This document shows positions 18,940-26,106 of a DNA stretch of 64,000 bases, piece by piece. The DNA lies in the IMG/VR virus record IMGVR_UViG_3300032245_001170, positions 1 to 64,000 of that record. The stretch is one strand, 5' to 3'. Below the pieces are notes generated by a model. That model was given only the letters and a program-made list of their open reading frames with translations. It was not told the origin of the DNA and searched no databases. A program made the translations under genes and the position numbers. This DNA comes from a virus. Every line of letters begins with the position of its first letter. Position 1 is the stretch's first letter.

Positions 18940-21162
18940 ATGGCAACATACGCTAAAGTTGCCGGGACTTGGAGAACAGTTACTACTGACTCTCCTACCA
19001 ATGGTGTTTGTGGTTATGTAAAAGTAAACGGAACTTGGCGTACAGTAAATCAATCTTATGTAAGAATAAGCGGTGTCTGGAGATCAACCTGTACAGCTCC
19101 GGGTCAACAACCGGCAGCAATACCTGAGAGCATTTGTTATCGCCCAAATTATTGTTTAAATGGCACTAACGGCGTTATTCTTCCTACCACAGAGCCTTGC
19201 TATTTAGCTGACGGAGTTACCTTAGGAACAAGAACTGCTCCGTACACTTGTCAAACAGATCCTGGGTGCATAACGTACACAGTACCCGCAGGAGTGTGTT
19301 CTTCTCCAGATCCAATTATTTCAGTAGTGTCTGAAGAAATTGGAGACTGTGAGTTTTGGGGAGGTTTGTCAGGCTGTACTAGTGGTTATGCAAAACGCAT
19401 AACAAGACGTATGAGTGATTCATCTTTAAAGGTTTCATACAGCTGCTGTAATCCTTTAGACCCTAACTTAAAATATTACTGCACACTACGTCCATTTTCA
19501 ACAGGACAATGTTTGAATGAATTAAAAAGTACTGATTTTACAGGAGTTGTTGTCGCTGGTCAGGGAGAGTGGGTTTGTGAAGAGTTAGGCATAACTTCAT
19601 ATCCTTCTTGCTCTACTGCTGAAAACTGCAACGTTCCAAAAACAACTTCATCTACTTATGAAAGTTGCGGCTATTTAAACACAGGTCAACGCCTTGTAAC
19701 TACCAATACTTACCAAAGCTGGTGTGTAAAAACTTTAGAAACTGTTATTGGTGATTGTGTTGGAGCAGACGACCCTTGTGGTGGAAAATATTGTGGTGAT
19801 GGTAGTGGAGAAGAAGAGTATGCCATTAGCACCTCTACGTGTCCATCGGGAAGTGCTATTAGATACAAATGTCTAACTCCTGAAGGTTGTGCAGTCAAAT
19901 ATACTTTTAGACGATGCACTGCGTACACTCCACCTGTAGTTATTGGAGACGTGTTTCAACAAATCTACTACATTACTGAGGTTTGTAGGAATGCTTTAGG
20001 ATCTGCAATAAGCTGTAATCAATATTCTTCGTATACTGTTCCTGCCTCTACAAGCAGTTGTACAGTAACTTCAAGTACAAGTTCTTATTCTCCTTGTCCA
20101 CAAATAACAACAAATCCTACTGGACCTACAGCGCCAACTGGACCTACAGGACCTTCTGGTTGCGGTTGTATAGATGATGATGCAGGTTATTGCAACAATG
20201 GGGTTTGGTATCAATATCAATATGATCCAAACCCAGCATGTCCAAACTGTCCTGCAAGAAATACTGGTGGTAGCTGTATATCAGAGAGTTTACCAGCTCA
20301 ATGTAACGGCACCTGTGTTTACGGAAGCGGAACACAAAGTTGTGGTATAGGTGGTACACAAACATACTGTATTACAGCAGTAGGATGTCCTGACATCTAC
20401 GGACCTTGTATTGTTCCAGGATCAGGAGCAACAACTCCTACAGAACCTCCACCAAGTAACCCAACAGGCCCTACCTTTACGGTAGTTCCAGGAACTACAG
20501 TAACTAGTCCTGGACCAACTGGAGACACCGGAGGTACAACTACTTGGACAACAACTCAAACAACTGATGGTGGATCCGTATTAAATTTAATAGATGACAC
20601 TACTGGGCAAACTATTAACACAGAGCCTATTGTATTCCCACCTCCAAATGAGTTCTTTAATATTGGCGGGGGTGGTACAGGTAAGAGTATTAACATCAAT
20701 ACTTTAGTACGAACTCGTGATGGATTAGTTCCTGCTTTTGATCTAAAAGTTGGAGATAAGCTGCTGTCTGCAGATATTGATACTTTCCCATACGACAACT
20801 TACTTACTACAGATATGGAGCTTATTGAGTGGACTGCTCAAAACCCTCACATTAACCTTGTAGAAACTGAAATTGTCAATCTTCGTACCCGCATATCTAA
20901 GTGGGCAATCATTGTTGACTCAGACATATTCTCAGACACCCACTACATCCTAGTTAACCGTAATGATGTGACTAAGTTTGTAAAGGCTATAGATCTTGAA
21001 AGCACTGACCTTATCTGGTCAAATACTTACCATAACTGGGTAGCTATTGGGGTGTTGAGGAAGGTAGACGTAGACCACGAAGTGGTTTCTATTGACTGCG
21101 AACCTTATGATATATTCTTCACTGAAAGGATGTTGACCCACGACTCAAATACGGTTGACTAA
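18940..21162 (+). CDS. Cys-rich virion protein with C-terminal Hint-like domain
   Basis: 740 residues. It begins with three copies of a Val-x-Gly-Thr-Trp-Arg motif (residues 5-45). A long Cys-rich region follows (residues about 65-500, dozens of cysteines), broken by a short GPT collagen stretch near residue 395, and a Pro/Thr/Gly linker. From about residue 582 the pattern fits a Hedgehog/intein (Hint) fold: INTLVRTRDGLVPAFDLKVG and DKLLSAD, then DTHYILV (block B His), FVKAIDLESTDLIW, and VVSIDCEPYDIFFTERMLTH. The nucleophile position is Ser or Asn rather than Cys, and the usual His-Asn end is displaced to HDSN. Splicing or self-cleavage is therefore uncertain. The many cysteines suggest disulphides formed outside the cytoplasm or metal binding. 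Confidence 0.65.
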   Translation: MATYAKVAGTWRTVTTDSPTNGVCGYVKVNGTWRTVNQSYVRISGVWRSTCTAPGQQPAAIPESICYRPNYCLNGTNGVILPTTEPCYLADGVTLGTRTAPYTCQTDPGCITYTVPAGVCSSPDPIISVVSEEIGDCEFWGGLSGCTSGYAKRITRRMSDSSLKVSYSCCNPLDPNLKYYCTLRPFSTGQCLNELKSTDFTGVVVAGQGEWVCEELGITSYPSCSTAENCNVPKTTSSTYESCGYLNTGQRLVTTNTYQSWCVKTLETVIGDCVGADDPCGGKYCGDGSGEEEYAISTSTCPSGSAIRYKCLTPEGCAVKYTFRRCTAYTPPVVIGDVFQQIYYITEVCRNALGSAISCNQYSSYTVPASTSSCTVTSSTSSYSPCPQITTNPTGPTAPTGPTGPSGCGCIDDDAGYCNNGVWYQYQYDPNPACPNCPARNTGGSCISESLPAQCNGTCVYGSGTQSCGIGGTQTYCITAVGCPDIYGPCIVPGSGATTPTEPPPSNPTGPTFTVVPGTTVTSPGPTGDTGGTTTWTTTQTTDGGSVLNLIDDTTGQTINTEPIVFPPPNEFFNIGGGGTGKSININTLVRTRDGLVPAFDLKVGDKLLSADIDTFPYDNLLTTDMELIEWTAQNPHINLVETEIVNLRTRISKWAIIVDSDIFSDTHYILVNRNDVTKFVKAIDLESTDLIWSNTYHNWVAIGVLRKVDVDHEVVSIDCEPYDIFFTERMLTHDSNTVD

Positions 21163-21164
21163 AT

Positions 21165-21680
21165 ATGACTACAGACGGCGCACAATATCTACAGTTTGAG
21201 TTTCCCGAGAAATTAACGGGGTTTTGGGTACATGTTTGTGTTGGGTTAGAAAGTTCTTCGTTTACCTATATTGTCTCAATATATAAGAACGATGACTACC
21301 CTACAGGTACCGTAATAATATCTAAACACCTGCCCTATGCCTATCCGGATATGTATGGCTGTTTTGATAATGGGTACCAAGTTCAAAGGATGTATACAAA
21401 CCCTATACACAGACGTAATGGGTACTGGGTTCCTTTTGGAGTGTTTTTAAAGAAGTTCTTTGCAGATCAGTTTGGCGTAAATGTAGATGGCACTGGAGAC
21501 CGCAGTAAGCAGACCGATAGAATCTACGCTAGAACTAGAGCTGTGTTGGGAGAGTCTTCTTATGTGCCCCCTATCAAAGGTGGACGGATTGAGTATGATG
21601 AGGCGGAGCCTCCTAGGGATCCAGCGTTTCCCTTGATATGGTTTGGTCAAAGAATTGGGGGTTTTAATGAGCAAGGGTGA
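21165..21680 (+). CDS. Protein of unknown function, aromatic-rich
   Basis: 171 residues, ATG three bases after the previous stop. It is rich in Phe, Tyr and Trp. It starts with a probable beta-sheet domain (FPEKLTGFWVHVCVGL, FTYIVSIYKNDDYPTGTVII), has a YTNPIHRRNGYWVPFGVFLK segment, and ends with a proline-rich tail. The HRRNGYW stretch recalls acyltransferase-type acceptor sites, but the match is too weak for a call. It leads a short run of non-fibre genes inside the structural region. Confidence 0.5.
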   Translation: MTTDGAQYLQFEFPEKLTGFWVHVCVGLESSSFTYIVSIYKNDDYPTGTVIISKHLPYAYPDMYGCFDNGYQVQRMYTNPIHRRNGYWVPFGVFLKKFFADQFGVNVDGTGDRSKQTDRIYARTRAVLGESSYVPPIKGGRIEYDEAEPPRDPAFPLIWFGQRIGGFNEQG

Positions 21681-22128
21681 AGAGCATATTCTTTTAAGCG
21701 TATTGACTAAGCCGGTAAAAGTATTTTCCTCAAATGTACCTATTGGTACAGAGCCGTCAATTAACTATGCTCATAAAGAAATTAAAAAGTTGCTAGACGA
21801 TTCCTGCAGCTACTACGAATTGAGTCGAACCCACTCAACTTTCTATCTATCATCCGAGTTAATTAAGGGCGTTCGAACAGATGTTTGGTATGACACCGGA
21901 GGGGTTAGGATTCCCTGTTTCTCGGGAGTGTATGTGCTCGAGGCTGAAGAAGGTAGCTTTATTACCGTAGGTGGGGTTTCTAATTTGCTAGCTTCTGGTG
22001 ATATATACCTTTGGGAAGCAGGAAAAAAGATTACCTATAGTCATGAAAATACAGTTATGCTAGGATTCAATATTGCACCGAAATCAATGCTTAAAAATCA
22101 AGACCTCAGTATGTGGTCAGAAATCTAG
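21667..22128 (+). CDS. Cupin/2OG-oxygenase-like fold protein, probably degenerate
   Basis: 153 residues from the ATG at 21667, chosen because ggggg lies seven bases upstream and it overlaps the previous stop slightly. A longer start at 21643 has no clear ribosome site. The end (CFSGVYVLEAEEGSFITVGG, DIYLWEAGKKITYSHEN, VMLGFNIAP) follows the strand order of the phage 2-oxoglutarate/Fe(II) oxygenase family in which SGVYYL and a final FN strand are typical. The HxHP/HxD iron ligands expected before SGVY are missing (RIPCFSGVY). It may be a non-catalytic binding protein. Confidence 0.45.
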   Translation: MSKGEEHILLSVLTKPVKVFSSNVPIGTEPSINYAHKEIKKLLDDSCSYYELSRTHSTFYLSSELIKGVRTDVWYDTGGVRIPCFSGVYVLEAEEGSFITVGGVSNLLASGDIYLWEAGKKITYSHENTVMLGFNIAPKSMLKNQDLSMWSEI

Positions 22129-22137
22129 GAGAATAAT

Positions 22138-22416
22138 ATGTCTGAAGATAACCTATCCTTATGGCAAAAATATAAGAAAAACTTAGGCGACACTCGTCCA
22201 TGGGACCTCTTAGATAAGAACGTACCTCGTACTACAGATGCGGTTGCCAAGAAACGTTTAGAAATATGTAATGGTTGCGCCCACCTAACTAAGGTAACTC
22301 AGCAATGTAAGAAGTGTGGATGTTTCATGCACCTTAAAGTTAAGATTTCGGCTGCTGAATGTCCTATTGGTAAGTGGAGTAAAGTAGAGGAAGTTAAGGG
22401 GCCGGAGAGTGAATAG
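22138..22416 (+). CDS. Zinc-ribbon protein, DUF6171-like
   Basis: 92 residues, aggagaataat before the ATG. Six cysteines lie at 44, 47, 57, 60, 62 and 75 in the pattern RLEICNGCAHL, CKKCGCFM, and AAECPIGKW. This matches a small zinc-binding family common in T4-like and other myoviruses. Its role is unknown; it is usually found near structural or glycan-related genes, as here. Confidence 0.65.
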   Translation: MSEDNLSLWQKYKKNLGDTRPWDLLDKNVPRTTDAVAKKRLEICNGCAHLTKVTQQCKKCGCFMHLKVKISAAECPIGKWSKVEEVKGPESE

Positions 22417-22885
22417 GGTTATACAGGACCTTTTTTCAGAAAGAGACTTTGAGTATCTTCAGAAGTATGCCCTAGAACATCACGAGGCTTTAAAAAAAAT
22501 CAAGCCGGAGCATGAGTCTGGCTATGGAGTTTTACAACTAAAGGATACCCCAGAATTACGCATGCTTCATGAAAAGCTTTTGCCTGTAGCTAGGCAAATG
22601 TTTGGTAGCGAGTCCCTTATACCTAATTGGCAGCACTTAGATATCTATGCTGGGCCTCAGCCAACACAAACCCCCAAGAAGTTTAGTGAAGATGCAGATT
22701 ATGTAATAAGCCTTGTTGCTTACCAGCACCTGGGGTGGGAAACCACGGTAGGTGGGGAGCTGTTTGAATTAGTAGAAAATGAGGGGCTTTTCTTTAGTGC
22801 TGACCAAGAGTTTATACGTTCAGCCTTTCCAGAACCGTTTAATAACGTGGTGGCTAACGCTTTCTTTTTCTTTATTCAGCCTTAA
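22409..22885 (+). CDS. Prolyl-hydroxylase-like fold protein, catalytic residues not evident
   Basis: 158 residues. It starts at GTG 22409 (gtgaataggg), overlapping the zinc-ribbon gene by 8 bases. The helical N-terminal third and the strand series HLDIYAGPQP, DADYVISLVAYQHLGWETTV, GGELFELVENEGLFFSAD, and VVANAFFFFIQP follow the layout of phage 2OG-Fe(II) prolyl-hydroxylase-like proteins. The HxD and distal His are not found at the expected places (FSED replaces the first, ADQEFIR the second). The fold call is tentative and catalysis doubtful. Confidence 0.4.
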   Translation: MNRVIQDLFSERDFEYLQKYALEHHEALKKIKPEHESGYGVLQLKDTPELRMLHEKLLPVARQMFGSESLIPNWQHLDIYAGPQPTQTPKKFSEDADYVISLVAYQHLGWETTVGGELFELVENEGLFFSADQEFIRSAFPEPFNNVVANAFFFFIQP

Positions 22886-22894
22886 AATGTAAGC

Positions 22895-23461
22895 ATGCGT
22901 GGAGACCAAGTACAAGGTAGATTTACTGTAGCCTCTGAAAAAGAGTCTATTAAACTAGGCGTAACCAAAGATATGGTGCGTACCGTTGGTATGTCCGTAG
23001 ATTGGTGGGCTTGGGATCCCGTAGCTAGTCAGGTAGACCCAATCTATGATGTGGGTTCCTCTAGCGTAGGTCGTAGGTGGAAGAAAGAAACAACCCTGCC
23101 GGTAATCTCAGCTAAGCTTGAACAAGGCGTAATGATGAGAAATGATCGCGGTCTTTATACCGTTGACCAGTTACGTTTGACCTTTAACGTAGACGTTATC
23201 AGGAACAACGTATCCAAACTTCGGGGAACAACAACCACAGATGATGATTACTTTAGTCAAGATCCAGACCGTTACTTAAGAGATCGTATAGTCTTTAGAA
23301 GTACTGTTTGGTCTCCATCTAAATTCTTACCTAGAGGTCTTATGGGTAATGACTACACACTTGTCAGCCTAGATCTCAACCAGGTAAACGCGGAAGAGTT
23401 GGTCAACGACCCACAATTCCTACAATATGCAAACTACAACCCATTTATCCCAGGAGTCTAA
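22895..23461 (+). CDS. Predicted structural protein
   Basis: 188 residues, no membrane segment and no recognised motif. There is no strong ribosome site; the upstream bases are aaaatgtaagc. It has a WWAWDPVASQVDPIYDVGSS region, an RRWKKETTLPVISAKLEQG segment, and a C-terminal VSLDLNQVNAEELVNDPQFL. Proteins with the VDPIYDVGSS-RRWK pattern occur among neck genes of actinobacterial phages; a neck or head-completion role fits the position before the tail genes. Confidence 0.5.
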   Translation: MRGDQVQGRFTVASEKESIKLGVTKDMVRTVGMSVDWWAWDPVASQVDPIYDVGSSSVGRRWKKETTLPVISAKLEQGVMMRNDRGLYTVDQLRLTFNVDVIRNNVSKLRGTTTTDDDYFSQDPDRYLRDRIVFRSTVWSPSKFLPRGLMGNDYTLVSLDLNQVNAEELVNDPQFLQYANYNPFIPGV

Positions 23462-23463
23462 CT

Positions 23464-23748
23464 ATGCCTATTGAACATCAAGCTTTTACAGTTGGTACTA
23501 CCGCAACTTTAATCGCACAAATTCCTGAAGGAAACCCAAAGACATCTGTGTTTATTTATAATAATGATAACAGTCAAATATACATTGGAGACTCTGCAGT
23601 GACTGTTAGCGGAGTTGAGACCGGCCTTCATATTGCTAAACAAACTGTTTTTGAAATTGAATTAAACGCTGAAGATAAGCTATACGCTGTATCTGCGGCA
23701 GGTACCTCAGCTAACGCTGTAGTAACCCTATTTTCACGGGTGATCTGA
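23464..23748 (+). CDS. Small beta-rich decoration-like protein
   Basis: 94 residues starting two bases after the previous stop. The pattern is a single beta sandwich: FTVGTTATLIAQI, TSVFIYNNDNSQIYIGDSAV, and a late strand KLYAVSAAGTSANAVVTLF. This is typical of small head-decoration or fibre-attachment proteins. Its stop TGA overlaps the next ATG. Confidence 0.55.
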   Translation: MPIEHQAFTVGTTATLIAQIPEGNPKTSVFIYNNDNSQIYIGDSAVTVSGVETGLHIAKQTVFEIELNAEDKLYAVSAAGTSANAVVTLFSRVI

Positions 23749-23879
23749 TGCCTTTTAAGTCTCAAGCTCAACGTAAGTGGATGTACTCCAACGATCCTAA
23801 GATGGCTGAAAAGTGGGAGAAAGAAACCCCCAAAGGTAAGCTGCCTACAAAGGTAAAGAAGAAAGCGAAGAAAAAATAA
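23748..23879 (+). CDS. Tiny basic protein, PFKSQAQRKWM family (43 aa)
   Basis: 43 residues: MPFKSQAQRKWMYSNDPKMA, then EKWEKETPKGKLP and a Lys-rich tail. The PFKSxAQRRWM...P..A..W...TP...LP pattern is widespread as a tiny phage protein of unknown role. It is the first of seven tiny genes joined almost without gaps. The positive charge would suit nucleic acid binding. Confidence 0.65.
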   Translation: MPFKSQAQRKWMYSNDPKMAEKWEKETPKGKLPTKVKKKAKKK

Positions 23880-24085
23880 TGCCTAAAATCAAAGCTGGTG
23901 GAGCTGACCACGTTGTAAAAAAGAACAAAAAAGGTGAAATTATTGTGGATCACGCTGCCAGCGCCAAGGCGGGAAAGTACGATAAGATTAACCTCACCAA
24001 AAAAGCTGGGGCTAAGACAGTCAAGGAAGGCATAAAAGCCACCAAAGACTGGCACAAAAAGAACCCCCACAAGAAGGGTAAGTAA
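23879..24085 (+). CDS. Lys-rich small protein (68 aa)
   Basis: 68 residues with about one-third lysine, TAATG start overlap. It has VVKKNKKGEIIVDH in the middle and ends with WHKKNPHKKGK. It is likely DNA or RNA binding because of its charge; packaging with the genome is possible but unshown. Confidence 0.6.
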   Translation: MPKIKAGGADHVVKKNKKGEIIVDHAASAKAGKYDKINLTKKAGAKTVKEGIKATKDWHKKNPHKKGK

Positions 24086-24219
24086 TGGCTAAGAATCCAT
24101 GCTGGGACGGCTATGTCCAAGTTGGTATGAAGACTCAAAATGGTAAAAAGGTGCCAAACTGTGTACCTGAAGGCAAAGGCAAGGACAAAGTCCCTGCCCC
24201 TAAGAAAGGTAAAAAATAA
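24085..24219 (+). CDS. Tiny protein with CWDGYVQVGMK...VPNCVP motif (44 aa)
   Basis: 44 residues, coupled by TAATG to both neighbours. It carries NPCWDGYVQVGMKTQNGKK followed by VPNCVP, a motif shared by tiny proteins (DUF6321-like) of many phages and giant viruses. The tail is Lys-rich. Function unknown. Confidence 0.65.
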   Translation: MAKNPCWDGYVQVGMKTQNGKKVPNCVPEGKGKDKVPAPKKGKK

Positions 24220-24344
24220 TGTGCGCTGTATGTGGTTGTGGACAGAAAGATAAGAGCCATCCAAAGTATGGTTCAGGCCCAAAGAAGGGCAAGATGATTA
24301 AGAAGGCTGTTAAGAAGGCTGCGCCAAAGAAGGAGAAAAAGTAA
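24219..24344 (+). CDS. Tiny Cys/Lys protein (41 aa)
   Basis: 41 residues beginning MCAVCGCGQKDKSHPKYG, then a Lys/Pro tail. The CxxCxC cluster with a nearby His could bind zinc; the rest is basic. Coupled by TAATG to both neighbours. Function unknown. Confidence 0.6.
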   Translation: MCAVCGCGQKDKSHPKYGSGPKKGKMIKKAVKKAAPKKEKK

Positions 24345-24505
24345 TGGCAATGTCAGATAAGCAAAAGAAGCTGGCCAAGACAGCTGGCAATCCTAATAAG
24401 ATTGACTCAGCAGACTTTAAGATGCTTCGTAACAAAAAGAAGGCGGACCCAAATGCTCGTCCAATGACTAAGAAGAAGTCAATGGTACGAAAGAAGGGCA
24501 TGTAA
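24344..24505 (+). CDS. Tiny Lys-rich protein (53 aa)
   Basis: 53 residues: MAMSDKQKKLAKTAGNPNKI, a helical DSADFKMLRNKKK middle, and a tail ending MVRKKGM. No cysteines. The composition suggests a nucleic-acid-associated or virion-internal protein. Coupled to its upstream neighbour by TAATG. Confidence 0.55.
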   Translation: MAMSDKQKKLAKTAGNPNKIDSADFKMLRNKKKADPNARPMTKKKSMVRKKGM

Positions 24506-24506
24506 C

Positions 24507-24593
24507 ATGTGCGTAGAGTGCTGTGCAGCCTGGGTAGAGCCGGCAGACCTTACCTGCGAAAAGTGTAGTTGTCGTGATAAGAAGGAGGACTAA
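24507..24593 (+). CDS. Tiny Cys-rich protein (28 aa)
   Basis: 28 residues: MCVECCAAWVEPADLTCEKC, then SCRDKKED. Six cysteines in paired positions suggest a metal-binding knuckle. It shares stop-start overlap with the next gene (TAATG), and the ribosome site of that gene (aaggagga) lies within its last codons. Confidence 0.5.
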   Translation: MCVECCAAWVEPADLTCEKCSCRDKKED

Positions 24594-24847
24594 TGTCTAA
24601 GTACACAAAGTCTTCAGATAAGAAGCAAGATGCTAAGACCACAAAGGGTCTTGACAAGGAACAAAAAGAGAAGTTTGAAAAGATGGACAAGAAGCACCGT
24701 AAGCCTAAGTCTCAGGAAGACGACCGTGCTATGGACGTCAAAAACGTTAAGAAGATTAAGTCTATGGAAAAGCGCCACGAAGCCAAGGAAGGCAAGAAGG
24801 GCGAAAAGGCCGAGGACAAGCGAGAGAAAAAGTCCAAAAAGAAGTAA
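24593..24847 (+). CDS. Highly charged Lys/Glu helical protein (84 aa)
   Basis: 84 residues, nearly all charged (Lys, Glu, Asp, Arg), with no hydrophobic core, ending in a run of Lys. It is probably a single long helix or disordered. It is the last gene before a strong intrinsic terminator and closes the tiny-gene operon. Histone-like genome condensation is one idea; there is no direct evidence. Confidence 0.6.
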   Translation: MSKYTKSSDKKQDAKTTKGLDKEQKEKFEKMDKKHRKPKSQEDDRAMDVKNVKKIKSMEKRHEAKEGKKGEKAEDKREKKSKKK

Positions 24848-24852
24848 ATGAT

Positions 24853-24876
24853 TAGCCCCCGAAAGGGGGCTTTTTC
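24853..24876 (+). terminator. Strong intrinsic terminator
   Basis: gccccc (24855-24860) and gggggc (24865-24870) form a GC stem closed by a stable gaaa tetraloop, followed by ttttt. Classic Rho-independent terminator, ending the fibre/small-protein transcription unit. Confidence 0.9.
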
Positions 24877-24951
24877 ATTTACTCTTGTTCTTGACGCCGG
24901 AGTAATCCGGACCCTGCAGCTTTACCCCGCATCTTCTTTTGGAGGATTCTG

Positions 24952-25113
24952 ATGATTTACTTACTTGACCGTTTGGCACGTGAAGAAAGCGATGCTGATC
25001 GAGAACAATTCGTACGCGGTGTACTTGGCTTAGACAAATTTCACGCTGGCTCTATGGTAGCTGGCTGGATTGCAGGGAGTCTAACGGCTAAAGTAATCGC
25101 GGGTCGTAAGTGA
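24952..25113 (+). CDS. Small protein with Gly/Ala hydrophobic C-terminus (53 aa)
   Basis: 53 residues, ATG after a good ribosome site (ttggaggattctg). The N-terminal half is charged (LDRLAREESDADREQFVRG). Residues 30-50 (FHAGSMVAGWIAGSLTAKVI) could be a short membrane or glycine-zipper helix. It is the first gene after the terminator and overlaps the next start (GTGA). Confidence 0.5.
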   Translation: MIYLLDRLAREESDADREQFVRGVLGLDKFHAGSMVAGWIAGSLTAKVIAGRK

Positions 25114-25433
25114 AGCTATCAGAACTCATACTTAATGCGATTCCTGTAGGCGAACAAGAGGACTCTTTCTCTACTACCCAACGCCTTAGAGCTTGGTGCC
25201 GTTGGAACAACTGGCCTGAAGATATTGTTTCTCAGGTTTACTGGGTACAAAAAAATGGTGAGGGCACTGTTTTTTATCCCCCACACATCTCAGCTCGAGT
25301 ACTCTTTTTAGAGTATGGAGATCAAGATACTCCCCCATCTGCTGTGCTCAGAAACTTTATGACCAACTTAAAAGACGACGAAGCTTTTATTTCGGGGTTC
25401 TCTCGAGGCCTAAAGAGACTGGGAGTTAAGTAA
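25110..25433 (+). CDS. Neck protein, HK97 gp10-like
   Basis: 107 residues, GTG start overlapping the previous stop. The central GTVFYPPHISARVLFLEYGD, a TPPSAVLRNFM segment, and a basic C-terminal helix follow the pattern of gp10-type tail-completion proteins, in which a strand ending in E-[FY]-G is followed by Pro and a helix. It should sit at the head-tail joint. The family match is by pattern only. Confidence 0.5.
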   Translation: MKLSELILNAIPVGEQEDSFSTTQRLRAWCRWNNWPEDIVSQVYWVQKNGEGTVFYPPHISARVLFLEYGDQDTPPSAVLRNFMTNLKDDEAFISGFSRGLKRLGVK

Positions 25434-26062
25434 TGCCTATTATTCTTAATGAAGATAAAGCCTTAAAGACAGCTCTACAAGGAATCAAGGTTTCCGACAG
25501 TGCAAACGCTGAGCGTCCTGTGGGTGTCTGGTACGGACAACCTGATATGGAAATCAGAGATCAGGTATATCCATATATTACTATTGACTTTATTGGTTAC
25601 TCTGAAGACTTTGAACGAGCTCATCGCGGAGAGATTAGTATGCGCTACTATCCAGAAGGTGTTGACACTGGAACAGTAGGTGTAGACGGATCTGGGTCAA
25701 AGCAGTATCAAACTGAAGTACCTATCCCAATAAATCTTGATTATCAAATTACAACCTATGCACGTCAACCTAGACATGATCGTGCAATTATGGCTGCAAT
25801 GCTATCTGGTCATCGCATTCCAATGCGCTTTGGCCGCCTTATTGTTCCAGAAGACAAAACGCTTAGGCGTGTTGAATTTCTGGGAATGTCTAAAAAAGAT
25901 ACTACCGATCAAAACGGTAAAAGATTATTCTCTAATGTGTACAACATACGCATTAGTGCTGAAGTCTTGCCTACCGCCATTGCTCAGCAGTACCCAGTAC
26001 AAACACCTCCTCTAATATCGTTTAATAGTCAGCCTACCCCGTTTGAAACAATACAGATATAA
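25433..26062 (+). CDS. Tail terminator / sheath-completion-like protein
   Basis: 209 residues, TAATG overlap with the neck gene. Beta-alpha layout: VGVWYGQPDMEIRDQVYPYI, TIDFIGYSEDFERAHRG, then INLDYQITTYARQPRHDRAI, MAAMLSGHRIPMRFGRL, and a strand KRLFSNVYNIRISAEVL. This resembles the tail-tube or sheath terminators encoded just before the sheath in myoviruses. Confidence 0.6.
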   Translation: MPIILNEDKALKTALQGIKVSDSANAERPVGVWYGQPDMEIRDQVYPYITIDFIGYSEDFERAHRGEISMRYYPEGVDTGTVGVDGSGSKQYQTEVPIPINLDYQITTYARQPRHDRAIMAAMLSGHRIPMRFGRLIVPEDKTLRRVEFLGMSKKDTTDQNGKRLFSNVYNIRISAEVLPTAIAQQYPVQTPPLISFNSQPTPFETIQI

Positions 26063-26106
26063 CTAGGAACCCAGAGAAAATAACTCAACCCTAAGGAGTA
26101 ACAAGA

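Noticed and set aside
18940-21162. A splicing intein in the Cys-rich protein
   Set aside because: The Hint-like domain is at the extreme C-terminus with no C-extein of meaningful length (five residues after HDSN at most) and no Cys nucleophile, so normal splicing is unlikely.
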